NCBI RefSeq assembly: GCF_014652895.1
Contig: NZ_BMZR01000003.1
Coordinates: forward strand, 485,141-549,140
Direction: 5' to 3'
From: Psychrobacter glaciei
GTDB lineage: Bacteria; Pseudomonadota; Gammaproteobacteria; Pseudomonadales; Moraxellaceae
DNA: 64,000 nucleotides
This document shows positions 17,914 to 27,032 of this stretch, piece after piece (the stretch's first letter is position 1; each line of letters starts with the position of its first letter). Made by a program: the position numbers and the translations under genes. The notes under the pieces were generated by a model, which saw nothing but the letters and a program-made list of their open reading frames with translations, was not told the origin of the DNA and ran no database searches.

Positions 17914-18489
17914 CTATTCACCGACAGGCGCTATTTCGCGTGCTTCGGCCAGCTCTTCACTATGCAAAAACTGCGTATGTGCTGGCGCGCGTTTGGTACG
18001 AGACCACTCATCTAGCATGTCTTGCTTGATGGCGTCTGTAATCATAGAAACCTTGTCTTCTGAGGTTGGGTCATCATAGGTCAGCTCTAGACGATGACCA
18101 TTAGGATCAAAGAAGTAAATAGAATGGAATATACCGTGATTGGTTACGCCAATGACATCAATGCCGCCTTGTTCCAAATGCTCTTTGGCAATCAATAGCT
18201 CATTACGGTCTTTGACCTTTAGCGCCAAGTGTTGCACCCAATTCGGGGTATTTGGATCAAAGCCCATTTCAGGTTGGTTGGGTACTTCAAAGAAGGCCAA
18301 AACATTGCCACTGCCAGCATTTAAGAAGACATGCATATATGGATCAAAGGCTTTGGTTGAAGGCACGTGATCTTCTGCGAATGCCAAAATAAAATCCATA
18401 TTCAAATGCTTTTGATACCATTCGACGGTTTCTTTGGCATCTTTGCAGCGATAAGCCACATGATGGATTTTCTCAATTTGAAAGCTCAT
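17914..18489 (-). CDS. VOC-fold metalloprotein beside fahA, candidate ring-cleavage enzyme
   Basis: 191 residues from the ATG at 18489, which follows AAGGAG; upstream in-frame ATGs lack a comparable site. It is a vicinal-oxygen-chelate fold of two beta-alpha-beta-beta-beta units. Likely metal ligands are His in IEKIHHVAYRC, His in NWVQHLALKV and Glu in GHRLELTYDD. This His-His-Glu pattern fits glyoxalases and extradiol dioxygenases. It is encoded between fahA and the TRAP binding protein, in a tyrosine-degradation locus lacking hmgA. It could be a lyase, isomerase or dioxygenase of an aromatic intermediate; the sequence alone does not decide. Confidence 0.78.
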   Translation of the reverse strand: MSFQIEKIHHVAYRCKDAKETVEWYQKHLNMDFILAFAEDHVPSTKAFDPYMHVFLNAGSGNVLAFFEVPNQPEMGFDPNTPNWVQHLALKVKDRNELLIAKEHLEQGGIDVIGVTNHGIFHSIYFFDPNGHRLELTYDDPTSEDKVSMITDAIKQDMLDEWSRTKRAPAHTQFLHSEELAEAREIAPVGE

Positions 18490-18531
18490 ATCAAACTCCT
18501 TTTGATAGGGCGTAAATTTCATATTAATAGA

Positions 18532-18580
18532 CAAACTGTCAGTACTTATAGACGGTACATCATTGTTGTCTGACAGTTTG
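18532..18580. promoter_or_regulatory. 11-bp inverted repeat between fahA and the VOC gene
   Basis: CAAACTGTCAG (18532-18542) and CTGACAGTTTG (18570-18580) are perfect inverted repeats separated by 27 bases. They are not followed by a T run on the minus strand. The pair could be a regulator-binding site or an mRNA stem in the 124-base fahA-VOC interval. Confidence 0.55.
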
Positions 18581-18613
18581 AATCTACTTTTACGCCTTTT
18601 TTATATGCAGTTA

Positions 18614-19912
18614 TTATTTATCAAAATCAAAGCTAAGCGCGGGTAGTACTTTGCCGCGTACTTCACCAAATCCAACACGAATGCCGTCTTTTTCGCTATA
18701 GCCTTTCATAATGACGGTGTCGCCATCTTCGATGAAGCTGCGCGTCTCGCCACCATCAAGCGTGACAGGTTTAGTCGCATTCCAAGCAATCTCTAGCATC
18801 GAGCCATAAGAGTCTGGCGTTGGCCCTGAAATCGTACCTGAGCCCATCATGTCGCCGACTTCGACTTTGCAGCCAGTGATAGTGTGGTGTGTCAATTGCT
18901 GTGCCATTGACCAGTACATATATTTAAAATTGGTCTCACAAATGACAGTAGCTGTCTCCGCATTTTCAGGTAGTAACTCAACCGAAAGATTGATGTCAAA
19001 GCTGTTATCGCTCGCTTTTTCATTTAAATAAGCAAGTGGCTTAGGTTCTTGTGTTGGGCAAGCCGTTTTAAACGGTGCCAATGCATCCATCGTGACAATC
19101 CAAGAGGAAACCTCAGAAGCAAAGGTTTTGGCATTGAATGGGCCTAAAGGTACGTATTCCCACTTTTGTATGTCACGGGCTGACCAGTCATTGAGCAGTA
19201 CCATACCGAAGATATGATCAGAGGCTTCATCTACAGCGATTGGTTGACCGATATGATTGCCTTTGCCAACGACAAATGCAGTCTCTAACTCAAAATCCAA
19301 GCGCTTACAGGCAGAAAAAATAGGACGGTCATCAGGGTTGGGCTTTAGCTGGCCTGATGGACGTACGATATCAGTCCCACTGACGATGACGGTGCTGGCG
19401 CGTCCGTTATAACCAACAGGCATTTCAGTCCAGTTAGGTAGTAGGGCGTTGTTTGGATCACGGAACATGGTACCGACGTTGGTCGCGTGTTCTTTAGAAG
19501 AATAAAAATCGGTAAAGCCGGGCACTCGAACAGGTAAATGCATGGTGACATCTGCTTGTTTAAACAGCGCCTTTTTTTGCAAGTCTGCATTGTCACGTAA
19601 GGTGTCATTGTTGCTAGACAACAGCGTCTGAATGGTGGTACGTGCCTGCGTCCAATTGTCTCGACCAGAATCAATAAAAGCATTTAGCGTAGATTGATCA
19701 AAGTATGGTCCACCATCTAAGCTCAATAACCCTTCTGTCTCCAGTACGGACAAATCCAGTACATGTTCACCGATGGCAACACCAGCGCGGCGCTTGTTAT
19801 TAGCAGCGTCTTTGGTATCGCTAAAAATACCGTAGGGGAGATTGTGGATTGAAAAGTCAGAATCGTGGGTAATATCGATAAATGAGGTGAGGCTTGCGTC
19901 AATCATTGACAT
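18614..19912 (-). CDS. fahA: Fumarylacetoacetase
   Basis: 432 residues, the normal length for FAH. The N-terminal domain contains NLPYGIFSD and GEHVLDL. The catalytic domain carries the metal and active-site motifs FTDFYSSKEHA (Asp and His), ELETAFVVGKGN (Glu-x-Glu) and LNDWSARDIQKWEY (Asp). Near the C-terminus are GSGTISGPTPDSYGSMLE and FIEDGDTVIM. It hydrolyses fumarylacetoacetate to fumarate and acetoacetate, the last step of tyrosine breakdown. An AAGGAG site precedes the ATG. It is probably first in a minus-strand unit with the VOC and DctP genes. Confidence 0.95.
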   Translation of the reverse strand: MSMIDASLTSFIDITHDSDFSIHNLPYGIFSDTKDAANNKRRAGVAIGEHVLDLSVLETEGLLSLDGGPYFDQSTLNAFIDSGRDNWTQARTTIQTLLSSNNDTLRDNADLQKKALFKQADVTMHLPVRVPGFTDFYSSKEHATNVGTMFRDPNNALLPNWTEMPVGYNGRASTVIVSGTDIVRPSGQLKPNPDDRPIFSACKRLDFELETAFVVGKGNHIGQPIAVDEASDHIFGMVLLNDWSARDIQKWEYVPLGPFNAKTFASEVSSWIVTMDALAPFKTACPTQEPKPLAYLNEKASDNSFDINLSVELLPENAETATVICETNFKYMYWSMAQQLTHHTITGCKVEVGDMMGSGTISGPTPDSYGSMLEIAWNATKPVTLDGGETRSFIEDGDTVIMKGYSEKDGIRVGFGEVRGKVLPALSFDFDK

Positions 19913-20097
19913 GATTTGCTCCTTGCTAATATAAATTTATGATTACGTTATAATTAACTACTTACGTATAATGTAATTTATTGATATGTGGATTGCAAGT
20001 TTTTTGTGCAATGGCTTGGCGATATATCAGCTATAAAACTAATAGGCTTAGCATGATTGCTATTATTATTTTTACTAATTACACCAAAATGGAACAC

Positions 20098-20130
20098 AAA
20101 AAAAGGCTGAGCAAGTGCTCAGCCTTTTTA
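20098..20130. terminator. Terminator downstream of the aminotransferase gene
   Basis: AAAAAGGCTGAGCA and TGCTCAGCCTTTTT form a perfect stem with a two-base centre (AG), flanked by A and T runs, so it is symmetrical. It lies 30 bases beyond the minus-strand stop at 20161 and separates that gene from fahA. Confidence 0.88.
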
Positions 20131-20160
20131 TCAAACCACATTTTTAGTTGTGTGATTTAA

Positions 20161-21357
20161 TCAGTCTTTTAAAACCTTTACCATGGCATTGGCCACGTAA
20201 TCAATGTTGTTGACATTTAAGCCTGCCACACACATACGTGAGTTAGATACCATGTAGATACCAAATTCGGTTTGTAATTGCTCGATTTGCTCAACTGTCA
20301 ATCCGGTAAAGCTAAACATACCGTTTTGACGAGTAATATAATCAAAACTACGCTCAGGAAGTTTAGACTCTAATACCGACTTGAGCTTTAAGCGCATGGC
20401 TTTTATACGGTCGCGCATGCCATAAACCTCACTAACCCACTGCTGGTATAGTGCGTCATCATTCATGACGATATCGACCACACGTCCGCCATGCGATGGG
20501 GGACTGGTATAAATACGGCGAACGATGAAATTTAACTGACCAAAGACGCGTTCGGTTTCCTCTACGGTAGGGCAAACAACGGACAAACCGCCGACACGCT
20601 CTCCATACAGAGACAAGTTTTTCGAGTAGGAATTGCTCACGAATAATATGAGATCCATATCAACCGCTTTACGGATAGCATAAGCATCACTGTCCATATC
20701 CTCGCCAAACCCTTGGTAGGCAATGTCCATAAAGGGAATCAACTCACGCTGTTTTATCACCTCTAAGACTTTATCCCATTGCGCTTTGGTCAAATCCATA
20801 CCGGTTGGATTATGGCAGCAAGGGTGCAACAACACGATATCTTGTTTATTTAAAGTTTCAAAAAAACCGATCATCTCATCGAATTTGATGCTACTGCTGG
20901 CTTTATCGTAGTAAGGATAAGTGCCAACTTCTACATCGCAGCCTTCAAAAATGGCGATATGGTTGCTCCATGTCGGGTCGCTGACATAGTACTTCGACTG
21001 CGGGAACCACTGATGGATAAACTCAGCCCCAACTTTTAATGCACCTGAGCCACCGAGGGTCGCTATCGTAGCCACACGACCATCAGTTAACACTTGAGCA
21101 TTTTTACCAAACAGTAAGTTTTGGCAAGCGCTACGATGACCAGGCAAACCTGCCATTGGCAAATAGGGACGCGCAGAGATAGGGTCAGCAATGCGCTCTT
21201 CGGCTGTTTTTACACAGTCCAGTACGGGCAGTACCCCTTCTTCATCGTAGTAGATACCGATGCCCAAATTGACTTTATTGGGATTGGGATCAGCAGAAAA
21301 CTTGTCCATAAGCCCTAGGATAGGGTCACCAGCATAATATTCTACACTTCTAAACAT
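20161..21357 (-). CDS. tyrB: Aromatic amino acid aminotransferase (class I, TyrB/AspC type)
   Basis: 398 residues, a fold-type I PLP enzyme. The N-terminus MFRSVEYYAGDPILGLMDKF is typical of TyrB/AspC enzymes. Also visible are LGGSGALKVGAEF, the NPTG motif (HPCCHNPTGMDL), the PLP-lysine region SNSYSKNLSLYGERVG (Lys near 246) and the C-terminal substrate-carboxylate Arg in SNSRMCVAGLN. It converts tyrosine to 4-hydroxyphenylpyruvate, with 2-oxoglutarate as likely acceptor. Context (hppD, fahA, phhA) favours an aromatic over an aspartate role. Own terminator downstream and AAGGATAC ribosome site upstream. Confidence 0.88.
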   Translation of the reverse strand: MFRSVEYYAGDPILGLMDKFSADPNPNKVNLGIGIYYDEEGVLPVLDCVKTAEERIADPISARPYLPMAGLPGHRSACQNLLFGKNAQVLTDGRVATIATLGGSGALKVGAEFIHQWFPQSKYYVSDPTWSNHIAIFEGCDVEVGTYPYYDKASSSIKFDEMIGFFETLNKQDIVLLHPCCHNPTGMDLTKAQWDKVLEVIKQRELIPFMDIAYQGFGEDMDSDAYAIRKAVDMDLILFVSNSYSKNLSLYGERVGGLSVVCPTVEETERVFGQLNFIVRRIYTSPPSHGGRVVDIVMNDDALYQQWVSEVYGMRDRIKAMRLKLKSVLESKLPERSFDYITRQNGMFSFTGLTVEQIEQLQTEFGIYMVSNSRMCVAGLNVNNIDYVANAMVKVLKD

Positions 21358-21584
21358 TCTGTATCCTTACAAAAAATATGAGTCGCGAAGCCAAAAAGCA
21401 TAAATCAAATGGATAATTAACTCAACGTAAGATTTAGTCACATTGACTGACGACAAGCCAAATAATCTATAAAACGCTTAAAAAACACCAACATGCCCTA
21501 TTTATTTTTTAACTATATTTATGGTTTCCGTCAAGGATTGAATAAACTTGGCTTACGTACTATGTAAATTAAGTACCGTGCAAA

Positions 21585-22514
21585 CTAAGTATTGTGCAAA
21601 CCATCAAAGTGATCGTTAAAATACGTTTGTAAGAATTTCTTGAAAGCAATAGTGGCAGGGGATAGCGCGCGTGAGGAGCGTTGATAAATAAAGAACTGTC
21701 GCATCTTAACAGGCTGAGACAAAGGTCGCATTTGCAAGCCGTTGGCACTGACCCAATCGATAACCTCAGGCATGTAGGGCAGGCAAAGCGTAATGCCAAA
21801 TCCTTGACGGGTCATCTCAAGGGCGGTAGACATAAAATTGACCTTATATCGTGCCTGCTGGATATGGCTGGCGATCTGATCGTCCAGTTCTGCTGTCACT
21901 TGTTCAATGAAAGGACCTTGCAGTGTGATGAGCGGAATGTCTAATAAATCTTGCCACGTTATCTCACGTTTTCGCGCTAACGCATGGCTGTCAGGCATCA
22001 CCACACAAAATGGCAGCTGATATAACAAATCAGCGTTGACATCGTCATCAGTCTCCATAAAACCAAGCTCAGTACCGACACCCAAATCGACTTCGATGTC
22101 TTGAATATGTCTAAGTAAGTTTTCTGCTGAACAGTCCAATAATGACACGCCAATCTCAGGGTGCTGTTTGGAAAACTGAGCGATAACTGCTGGCATGGAT
22201 GAGGCTGCGAACTGCGAAACGGCTAGCCGTACTTGACCTTGCGCCAAGCTAGTCAAACTACTCGCCTCATTTTCGAAAAGCTGCATTTCATTCAAAATAC
22301 GCCGTGCTTGCGGCAACAAATGCCGTCCAACTACCGACAAAGACAGCTGACGGGTAGTACGGTCGAATAACACAATACCGAGGCCAGATTCTAATTCTTT
22401 AATCAATCCACTAACGGCAGATTGGGTCAAATGCATTTGATCGCTGGCACGAGTAAAGCTACCGTTGTCAGCGACTTGGATAAAAGCGGTGAGTTGGCGA
22501 ATGCTGATATTCAT
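21585..22514 (-). CDS. LysR-family regulator divergent from hppD
   Basis: 309 residues from the ATG at 22514, preceded by CAGG; the longer reading from 22547 lacks a ribosome site. N-terminal helix-turn-helix (ISIRQLTAFIQVADNGSFTR ... LTQSAVSGLIKELESGLG) and a LysR effector domain (about 90-295, VRLAVSQFAASSMPAV ... MTRQGFGITLCLPYMPEV). It is divergent from hppD with a 177-base gap, the standard layout for a LysR regulator and its target. Control of hppD or tyrosine use is inferred. Confidence 0.85.
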   Translation of the reverse strand: MNISIRQLTAFIQVADNGSFTRASDQMHLTQSAVSGLIKELESGLGIVLFDRTTRQLSLSVVGRHLLPQARRILNEMQLFENEASSLTSLAQGQVRLAVSQFAASSMPAVIAQFSKQHPEIGVSLLDCSAENLLRHIQDIEVDLGVGTELGFMETDDDVNADLLYQLPFCVVMPDSHALARKREITWQDLLDIPLITLQGPFIEQVTAELDDQIASHIQQARYKVNFMSTALEMTRQGFGITLCLPYMPEVIDWVSANGLQMRPLSQPVKMRQFFIYQRSSRALSPATIAFKKFLQTYFNDHFDGLHNT

Positions 22515-22691
22515 AAGTAAACCTGATAAATAAATCATAAAAAACAATTAGTCTTATAAATAAACCTAATCTAATATAAATGCATCGTCAATAAGAATTA
22601 TTGATTGAGAGTGCTTTCTCATGATTAAGAGTGTTTTCTCATATTGTTTTTATGATTTTTAGACCACCAATTGAAATTAAGGATGATTACA

Positions 22692-23792
22692 ATGGCAGAT
22701 TTATTTGAAAATCCAATGGGCTTAAATGGGTTTGATTTTGTTGAATTCGCCTCACCTAAACCGGATGCTGTTGAAGCATTGTTTAAACAGCTTGGCTTTG
22801 CACACGTGGCCAATCATCGCTCAAAGGACGTTGCGCTATACCGTCAAGGTGACATTAACCTTATCCTGAATCGTGAGCCAAAAAGCCAAGCCAGTTACTT
22901 TGTAGAAGAGCATGGCGCGGGCGCTTGTAGCATGGGTTTTCGGGTACAAGACTCCAAAAAAGCCTACGAGCGTGCCATCGAGATGGGCGCACAGCCAGTA
23001 GACGTGCCAACGGGTGTGATGGAGCTGCGCCTTCCTGCTATCAAAGGTATTGGCGGTTCATTGATTTATCTGATTGACCGTTATAAAGATGGTGAATCTA
23101 TCTATGACGTCGACTTTGAATTTTTTGCTGATGTAGACAGAAACCCTATCGGACATGGTTTTAAAGTCATCGATCATTTAACCCATAACGTTTACCGTGG
23201 TCGCATGGCTTATTGGGCAAACTTTTATGAGCGTGTCTTTAACTTCCGCGAAATTCGATTTTTTGACATCAAGGGTGAATATACGGGTCTGACCAGTAAA
23301 GCCATGACCGCACCTGACGGTAAAATTCGTATCCCGCTAAATGAAGAAGCGAAGCAGGGCGGTGGTCAGATCGAAGAGTATTTGATGCACTTTAACGGTG
23401 AAGGTATTCAGCATATTGCTTTGGCTAGCGATGACTTGTTTGCTAGTATCGATAAGCTAAAAGCGGCTGGTATTCCGCTCATGACCGCACCAAATGATAC
23501 TTATTACCAAATGCTGGGCGAGCGTCTACCGGGTCATGGCGAGACTGTCTCTGAGCTACAGATGCGCGGTATCTTGCTCGATGGCACGACTGAGGGTTCT
23601 GTCCCACGTCTGCTGTTACAGATTTTCTCTGAAACTATTTTGGGCAGCCCAGTGTTCTTTGAATTCATCCAACGTAAAGGCGATTACGAAGATGGTTTTG
23701 GCGAAGGTAACTTCAAAGCCTTGTTTGAATCTATCGAGCGTGACCAAGTGCGTCGCGGCGCGGTTGGTCAGCCACAGACTGAAACGCCATAA
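22692..23792 (+). CDS. hppD: 4-Hydroxyphenylpyruvate dioxygenase
   Basis: 366 residues from the ATG at 22692, eight bases after AAGGA. Two VOC-type domains: residues about 10-140 and 155-355. The iron ligands of the catalytic domain are visible as His in [11 protein letters not shown], His in [11 protein letters not shown] and Glu in [12 protein letters not shown]. The C-terminal [20 protein letters not shown] helix is the usual HPPD ending. It converts 4-hydroxyphenylpyruvate to homogentisate. It faces its LysR neighbour and precedes phhA by 173 bases with a hairpin between. Confidence 0.96.
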   Translation: MADLFENPMGLNGFDFVEFASPKPDAVEALFKQLGFAHVANHRSKDVALYRQGDINLILNREPKSQASYFVEEHGAGACSMGFRVQDSKKAYERAIEMGAQPVDVPTGVMELRLPAIKGIGGSLIYLIDRYKDGESIYDVDFEFFADVDRNPIGHGFKVIDHLTHNVYRGRMAYWANFYERVFNFREIRFFDIKGEYTGLTSKAMTAPDGKIRIPLNEEAKQGGGQIEEYLMHFNGEGIQHIALASDDLFASIDKLKAAGIPLMTAPNDTYYQMLGERLPGHGETVSELQMRGILLDGTTEGSVPRLLLQIFSETILGSPVFFEFIQRKGDYEDGFGEGNFKALFESIERDQVRRGAVGQPQTETP

Positions 23793-23826
23793 TTTACGCT
23801 ACATTTAGAAAAGCTCATAAAAAAAC

Positions 23827-23855
23827 GGGCAGGATGAAAGTACTTTATCTTGCCC
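23827..23855. terminator. Hairpin after hppD
   Basis: GGGCAGGATGAAAG pairs imperfectly with CTTTATCTTGCCC. The run of A lies on its left side, so the classic T tract is on the minus strand; as a plus-strand terminator for hppD it is weak. It may only mark the end of the hppD message. Confidence 0.4.
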
Positions 23856-23965
23856 ATAATGAGCTCTGCACTTTGTAATGTCGTGAAGCCAATGTGATGG
23901 TTTAATCATAATTGAAAGCGACTGACAACATTTAAAGCGCTAACTGCAATAAAAGGAACGCAGGC

Positions 23966-24928
23966 ATGGAACGCCTATCACATATAGATTCTCTTAATAC
24001 TACCATCGGTGCCAATAGTGTCGCTTCTAAAACACTGAACAATGATGCTGCTAGCCACGATGACACTGCGCATAGAAAGAGTGATTCTACTCCTAAAAAA
24101 CAACCTTATGTGTCGCATCAGCCAGACAGTCATGGTCATATTCACTATAGTGACGATGAAAATGGCATGTGGCAAGCGTTACTTGAGCGTCAAGCCGAGC
24201 AAATACCCAATCGTGCCTGCCCAGCCTATCTAGACGGTTTGAAAAAACTGGATTTGCCCGCCACCCGTATTCCACAGTTGCATGATATCGACGAGGTACT
24301 GCAAGCAACCACTGGTTGGCAAACTGCTGCTGTCCCCGCGTTAATAAGCTTTGGTAAGTTTTTCAAATTGCTTGCCAATAAGTCCTTTCCCGTTGCAACT
24401 TTTATTCGTCGATTTGATGATATGGATTATATCGAAGAGCCTGATATTTTCCACGAAATCGTTGGACATTGTCCACTACTGACTCATCCTGCGTTTGCGA
24501 CTTTTAATGAGACTTATGGCAAGCTGGGTCTCAATGCCAGCAAAGAAGAGAGATGGTTTTTGGCACGGCTTTATTGGTTTACCATCGAGTTTGGTTTGGT
24601 TGGACAAAATCAAGATAACCGTCGAATCTATGGCGGTGGCATCTTAAGCTCACCGTCTGAGACCGTTTATGCGCTTAGCGATGCTTCTCAAAATAAATCA
24701 GAACATCAGTCTCAACATAAACCCCAGCCCCAACCAGAGCACCGAGCGTTTGACTTGCTTGATGTGTTACGTACTCCTTATCGTATTGACCATATTCAGC
24801 CGATTTATTATGTCATTGATGATTTGGATACGTTATTCGATATCGTTAATAGCGACATCATGGGAATGGTCAAACAAGCGATGTCACTGGGATTGTTTGA
24901 ACCGGCTTATGCGACAAAAAATGCTTAG
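23966..24928 (+). CDS. phhA: Phenylalanine 4-monooxygenase
   Basis: 320 residues. The first ~55 are a poorly conserved polar extension; the catalytic domain begins near HGHIHYSDDENGMWQALLER. Iron ligands appear in EIVGHCPLLTHP (two His five residues apart, first in FHEIVGH) and in WFTIEFGLV (Glu). A Gln/His/Pro-rich insert (about residues 238-258) interrupts the region before FDLLDVLRTPYRIDHIQP. It hydroxylates phenylalanine to tyrosine with tetrahydropterin. The TAG stop (24926-24928) lies inside the left inverted repeat of the element at 24925-25100, so the original C-terminus may have been longer. Confidence 0.95.
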   Translation: MERLSHIDSLNTTIGANSVASKTLNNDAASHDDTAHRKSDSTPKKQPYVSHQPDSHGHIHYSDDENGMWQALLERQAEQIPNRACPAYLDGLKKLDLPATRIPQLHDIDEVLQATTGWQTAAVPALISFGKFFKLLANKSFPVATFIRRFDDMDYIEEPDIFHEIVGHCPLLTHPAFATFNETYGKLGLNASKEERWFLARLYWFTIEFGLVGQNQDNRRIYGGGILSSPSETVYALSDASQNKSEHQSQHKPQPQPEHRAFDLLDVLRTPYRIDHIQPIYYVIDDLDTLFDIVNSDIMGMVKQAMSLGLFEPAYATKNA

Positions 24929-25100
24929 GGCGTGTCTTCAATTCACTCGATAGTCATCTGAATGGGCTAAAAATGGCTAAATCTTGCCAAACATCGTCAA
25001 ATAGCTGGTTAATATCCCGATATTATCTGCACTATTTTTCTTGTTTGACGGCAATTTATCTCATTTTTATCACCATTTTTGAAATGAAGACACGCCCTAA
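24925..25100. mobile_element. 176-bp MITE-like element between phhA and phhB
   Basis: The ends are perfect 16-base inverted repeats, TTAGGGCGTGTCTTCA on the left and its complement on the right, continuing with one mismatch and TTCA. There is no coding capacity. TA at each outer edge would fit TA-target insertion of an IS630/Tc1-like transposase acting in trans, but this is inference. The left end overlaps the phhA stop codon. Confidence 0.75.
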
Positions 25101-25209
25101 TGCATGGTTGGGAAGCACAGCATTATTTAAATCATATAGCAATAAGAACAGCGTCAACACGGACGTATATTTACTAAAAAAACAACGATCAACATAAAAG
25201 GAAATTATA

Positions 25210-25551
25210 ATGACGACATTATCACAAGCCAGCTGCGAAGCCTGCCGTATTGGTGCACCAACAGTTGAGGATGCTGAGGCAAGCGAGCTATTACAGCAAA
25301 TTCCGGATTGGTCATTGATTGACGTTGATGGCATCAAACAATTGCAACGCCAATATAAATTTAAAAACTTCGTCAAGGCGATGGCGTTTGCCAATCAATT
25401 GGCAGACATCGCTGAAGCAGAAGGGCATCATCCTGGCATCTTGGTAGAATGGGGCAAAGCCACTGTCACGTGGTGGTCGCATAGTATTAAAGGGTTGCAT
25501 CGCAATGACTTTGTTATGGCTGCAAAGACCGATAGCCTATTTGGTAAGTGA
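25210..25551 (+). CDS. phhB: Pterin-4a-carbinolamine dehydratase
   Basis: 113 residues, the usual size. The active-site signature is [19 protein letters not shown] followed by [17 protein letters not shown], corresponding to the HHP...W..H...GLT pattern of PCD/DCoH. It dehydrates the carbinolamine made by PhhA and so recycles the tetrahydropterin cofactor. An AAGGAAA site precedes the ATG. It follows phhA, now separated by a 176-bp element. Confidence 0.94.
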   Translation: MTTLSQASCEACRIGAPTVEDAEASELLQQIPDWSLIDVDGIKQLQRQYKFKNFVKAMAFANQLADIAEAEGHHPGILVEWGKATVTWWSHSIKGLHRNDFVMAAKTDSLFGK

Positions 25552-25643
25552 TGAGGGTAGCAATAAGCATTGCAACTCATTAAACTTGCCACACTCAAAG
25601 CCAACCTCTATGCCAGATATAGCTGGCAAGCTAAGGACGTGTG

Positions 25644-27032
25644 ATGCCGCCAAAAATATTAACCCAAATTTCGCCTCAACTTGCTTTTATGATTTCTGCC
25701 ATTGTCATCGCCATCATGGGTGTCACCATGATTGGCTTTGGCTGGGTACCACATTTATCATTGATTCTCGCTATCTGTGTCTTGCTGGGCATAGGTCTGT
25801 TCAAAGGATTAAGCTTTGATGATATGCAGTCGCAAATGGCATCAGGTGTCATGCGTGGTATCGGTGCCATTTATCTGTTTTTCTTTATCGGTTTAATGGT
25901 CGCCGCCTTGATGATGTCTGGTGCCATTCCAACGCTGATGTATTTTGGCTTTCAGCTGATTTCACCTGAGTATTACTATATCTCTGCCTTTGTGCTGACT
26001 TCTATTATCGGTATTGCCTTAGGCAGTAGTTTGACCACTGCCGCGACATTGGGCGTGGCTTTTATTGGGATGAGTAATGCGTTTGATGCCAACGTGGCGA
26101 TTGCGGCGGGTGCTGTGGTATCAGGCGCATTTTTTGGTGATAAAATGTCGCCATTATCGGATACCTGTACCATTGCTTCATCGGTGGTGGGTATTGATTT
26201 GTTTGAGCATATTCGCAATATGATGTACACCACGGTACCAGCATGGATACTGACAGTCATCATTTTTTGGTTTTTCTCAGGTCAGACTGCTGGCTCTGAT
26301 TTGAGTCAAGTGACTATTCTACAAGGGCAGTTGATTGAAAGTGGACTGGTACAAGGCTATGCGGTATTGCCTTTTGTCGTGCTGGTTGGATTGGCTATCT
26401 TTCGCGTCAATGCTATCTATACGATTATCTGTACCATTATTGCGGCATTGATTATTACTTATTTGCACAGCTCACCGAGCTTTGGACAATTAGGTGGGTA
26501 TCTATTTGCAGGATATGCGCCCGCTGAATCATTAGAGCTGGGTGAAGTAGGGGGCATGCTATCGCGCGGCGGTGTGCAGAGTATGTTCTTTACCCAAGCG
26601 ATTGTGATATTGGCACTCAGTCTTGGTGGACTACTAACGGCATTGGGTATTTTGCCAGCATTGTTATTAGGAATCAAAGACACATTAACCACATCAGGAC
26701 GCGCCATATTTGCCGCTGCCATGTCTGCTTTAAGCATCAACGTACTGATTGGTGAGCAGTATTTAAGTATTTTATTATCTGGTACTGCCTTTCGTCCGAC
26801 GTTTGAGCGTTTGAATTTACATCCTAAGAATCTGTCTCGTACGATTGAAGATGCCGGTACGGTTATTAATCCGCTAGTGCCTTGGAGTGTGTGCGGTGTG
26901 TTTATCAGTCAGGCGTTAGGCGTGCCCGTGCTTGATTATCTGCCTTATGCGTTCTTCTGTTATTTGTCGCTACTGTTGACGATATTATTTGGCTTTACAG
27001 GGGTGACTATCAGTCGAATAGAGAAGCACTAA
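25644..27032 (+). CDS. NhaC-family sodium/proton antiporter-like transporter
   Basis: 462 residues from the ATG at 25644, six bases after AAGGA (an in-frame GTG lies just before). About 11-12 membrane helices. The conserved stretches SGAFFGDKMSPLSDTC and TTVPAWILTVI, together with GSSLTTAATLGVAFIG, are hallmarks of NhaC-type antiporters. The substrate could be Na+/H+ or, as in some NhaC relatives, an organic anion exchanged for protons or sodium. Position at the end of the phenylalanine genes, with a terminator after it, allows but does not prove a link to aromatic metabolism. Confidence 0.85.
   Translation: MPPKILTQISPQLAFMISAIVIAIMGVTMIGFGWVPHLSLILAICVLLGIGLFKGLSFDDMQSQMASGVMRGIGAIYLFFFIGLMVAALMMSGAIPTLMYFGFQLISPEYYYISAFVLTSIIGIALGSSLTTAATLGVAFIGMSNAFDANVAIAAGAVVSGAFFGDKMSPLSDTCTIASSVVGIDLFEHIRNMMYTTVPAWILTVIIFWFFSGQTAGSDLSQVTILQGQLIESGLVQGYAVLPFVVLVGLAIFRVNAIYTIICTIIAALIITYLHSSPSFGQLGGYLFAGYAPAESLELGEVGGMLSRGGVQSMFFTQAIVILALSLGGLLTALGILPALLLGIKDTLTTSGRAIFAAAMSALSINVLIGEQYLSILLSGTAFRPTFERLNLHPKNLSRTIEDAGTVINPLVPWSVCGVFISQALGVPVLDYLPYAFFCYLSLLLTILFGFTGVTISRIEKH

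Noticed and set aside
23827..23855. Riboswitch or attenuator before phhA
   Set aside because: Only a single simple hairpin is visible, closer to the hppD stop than to phhA, with no alternative fold apparent.
25505..25819. Plus-strand ORF between phhB and the NhaC-type gene
   Set aside because: It overlaps both real genes in another frame and shows no homology that I recognise.
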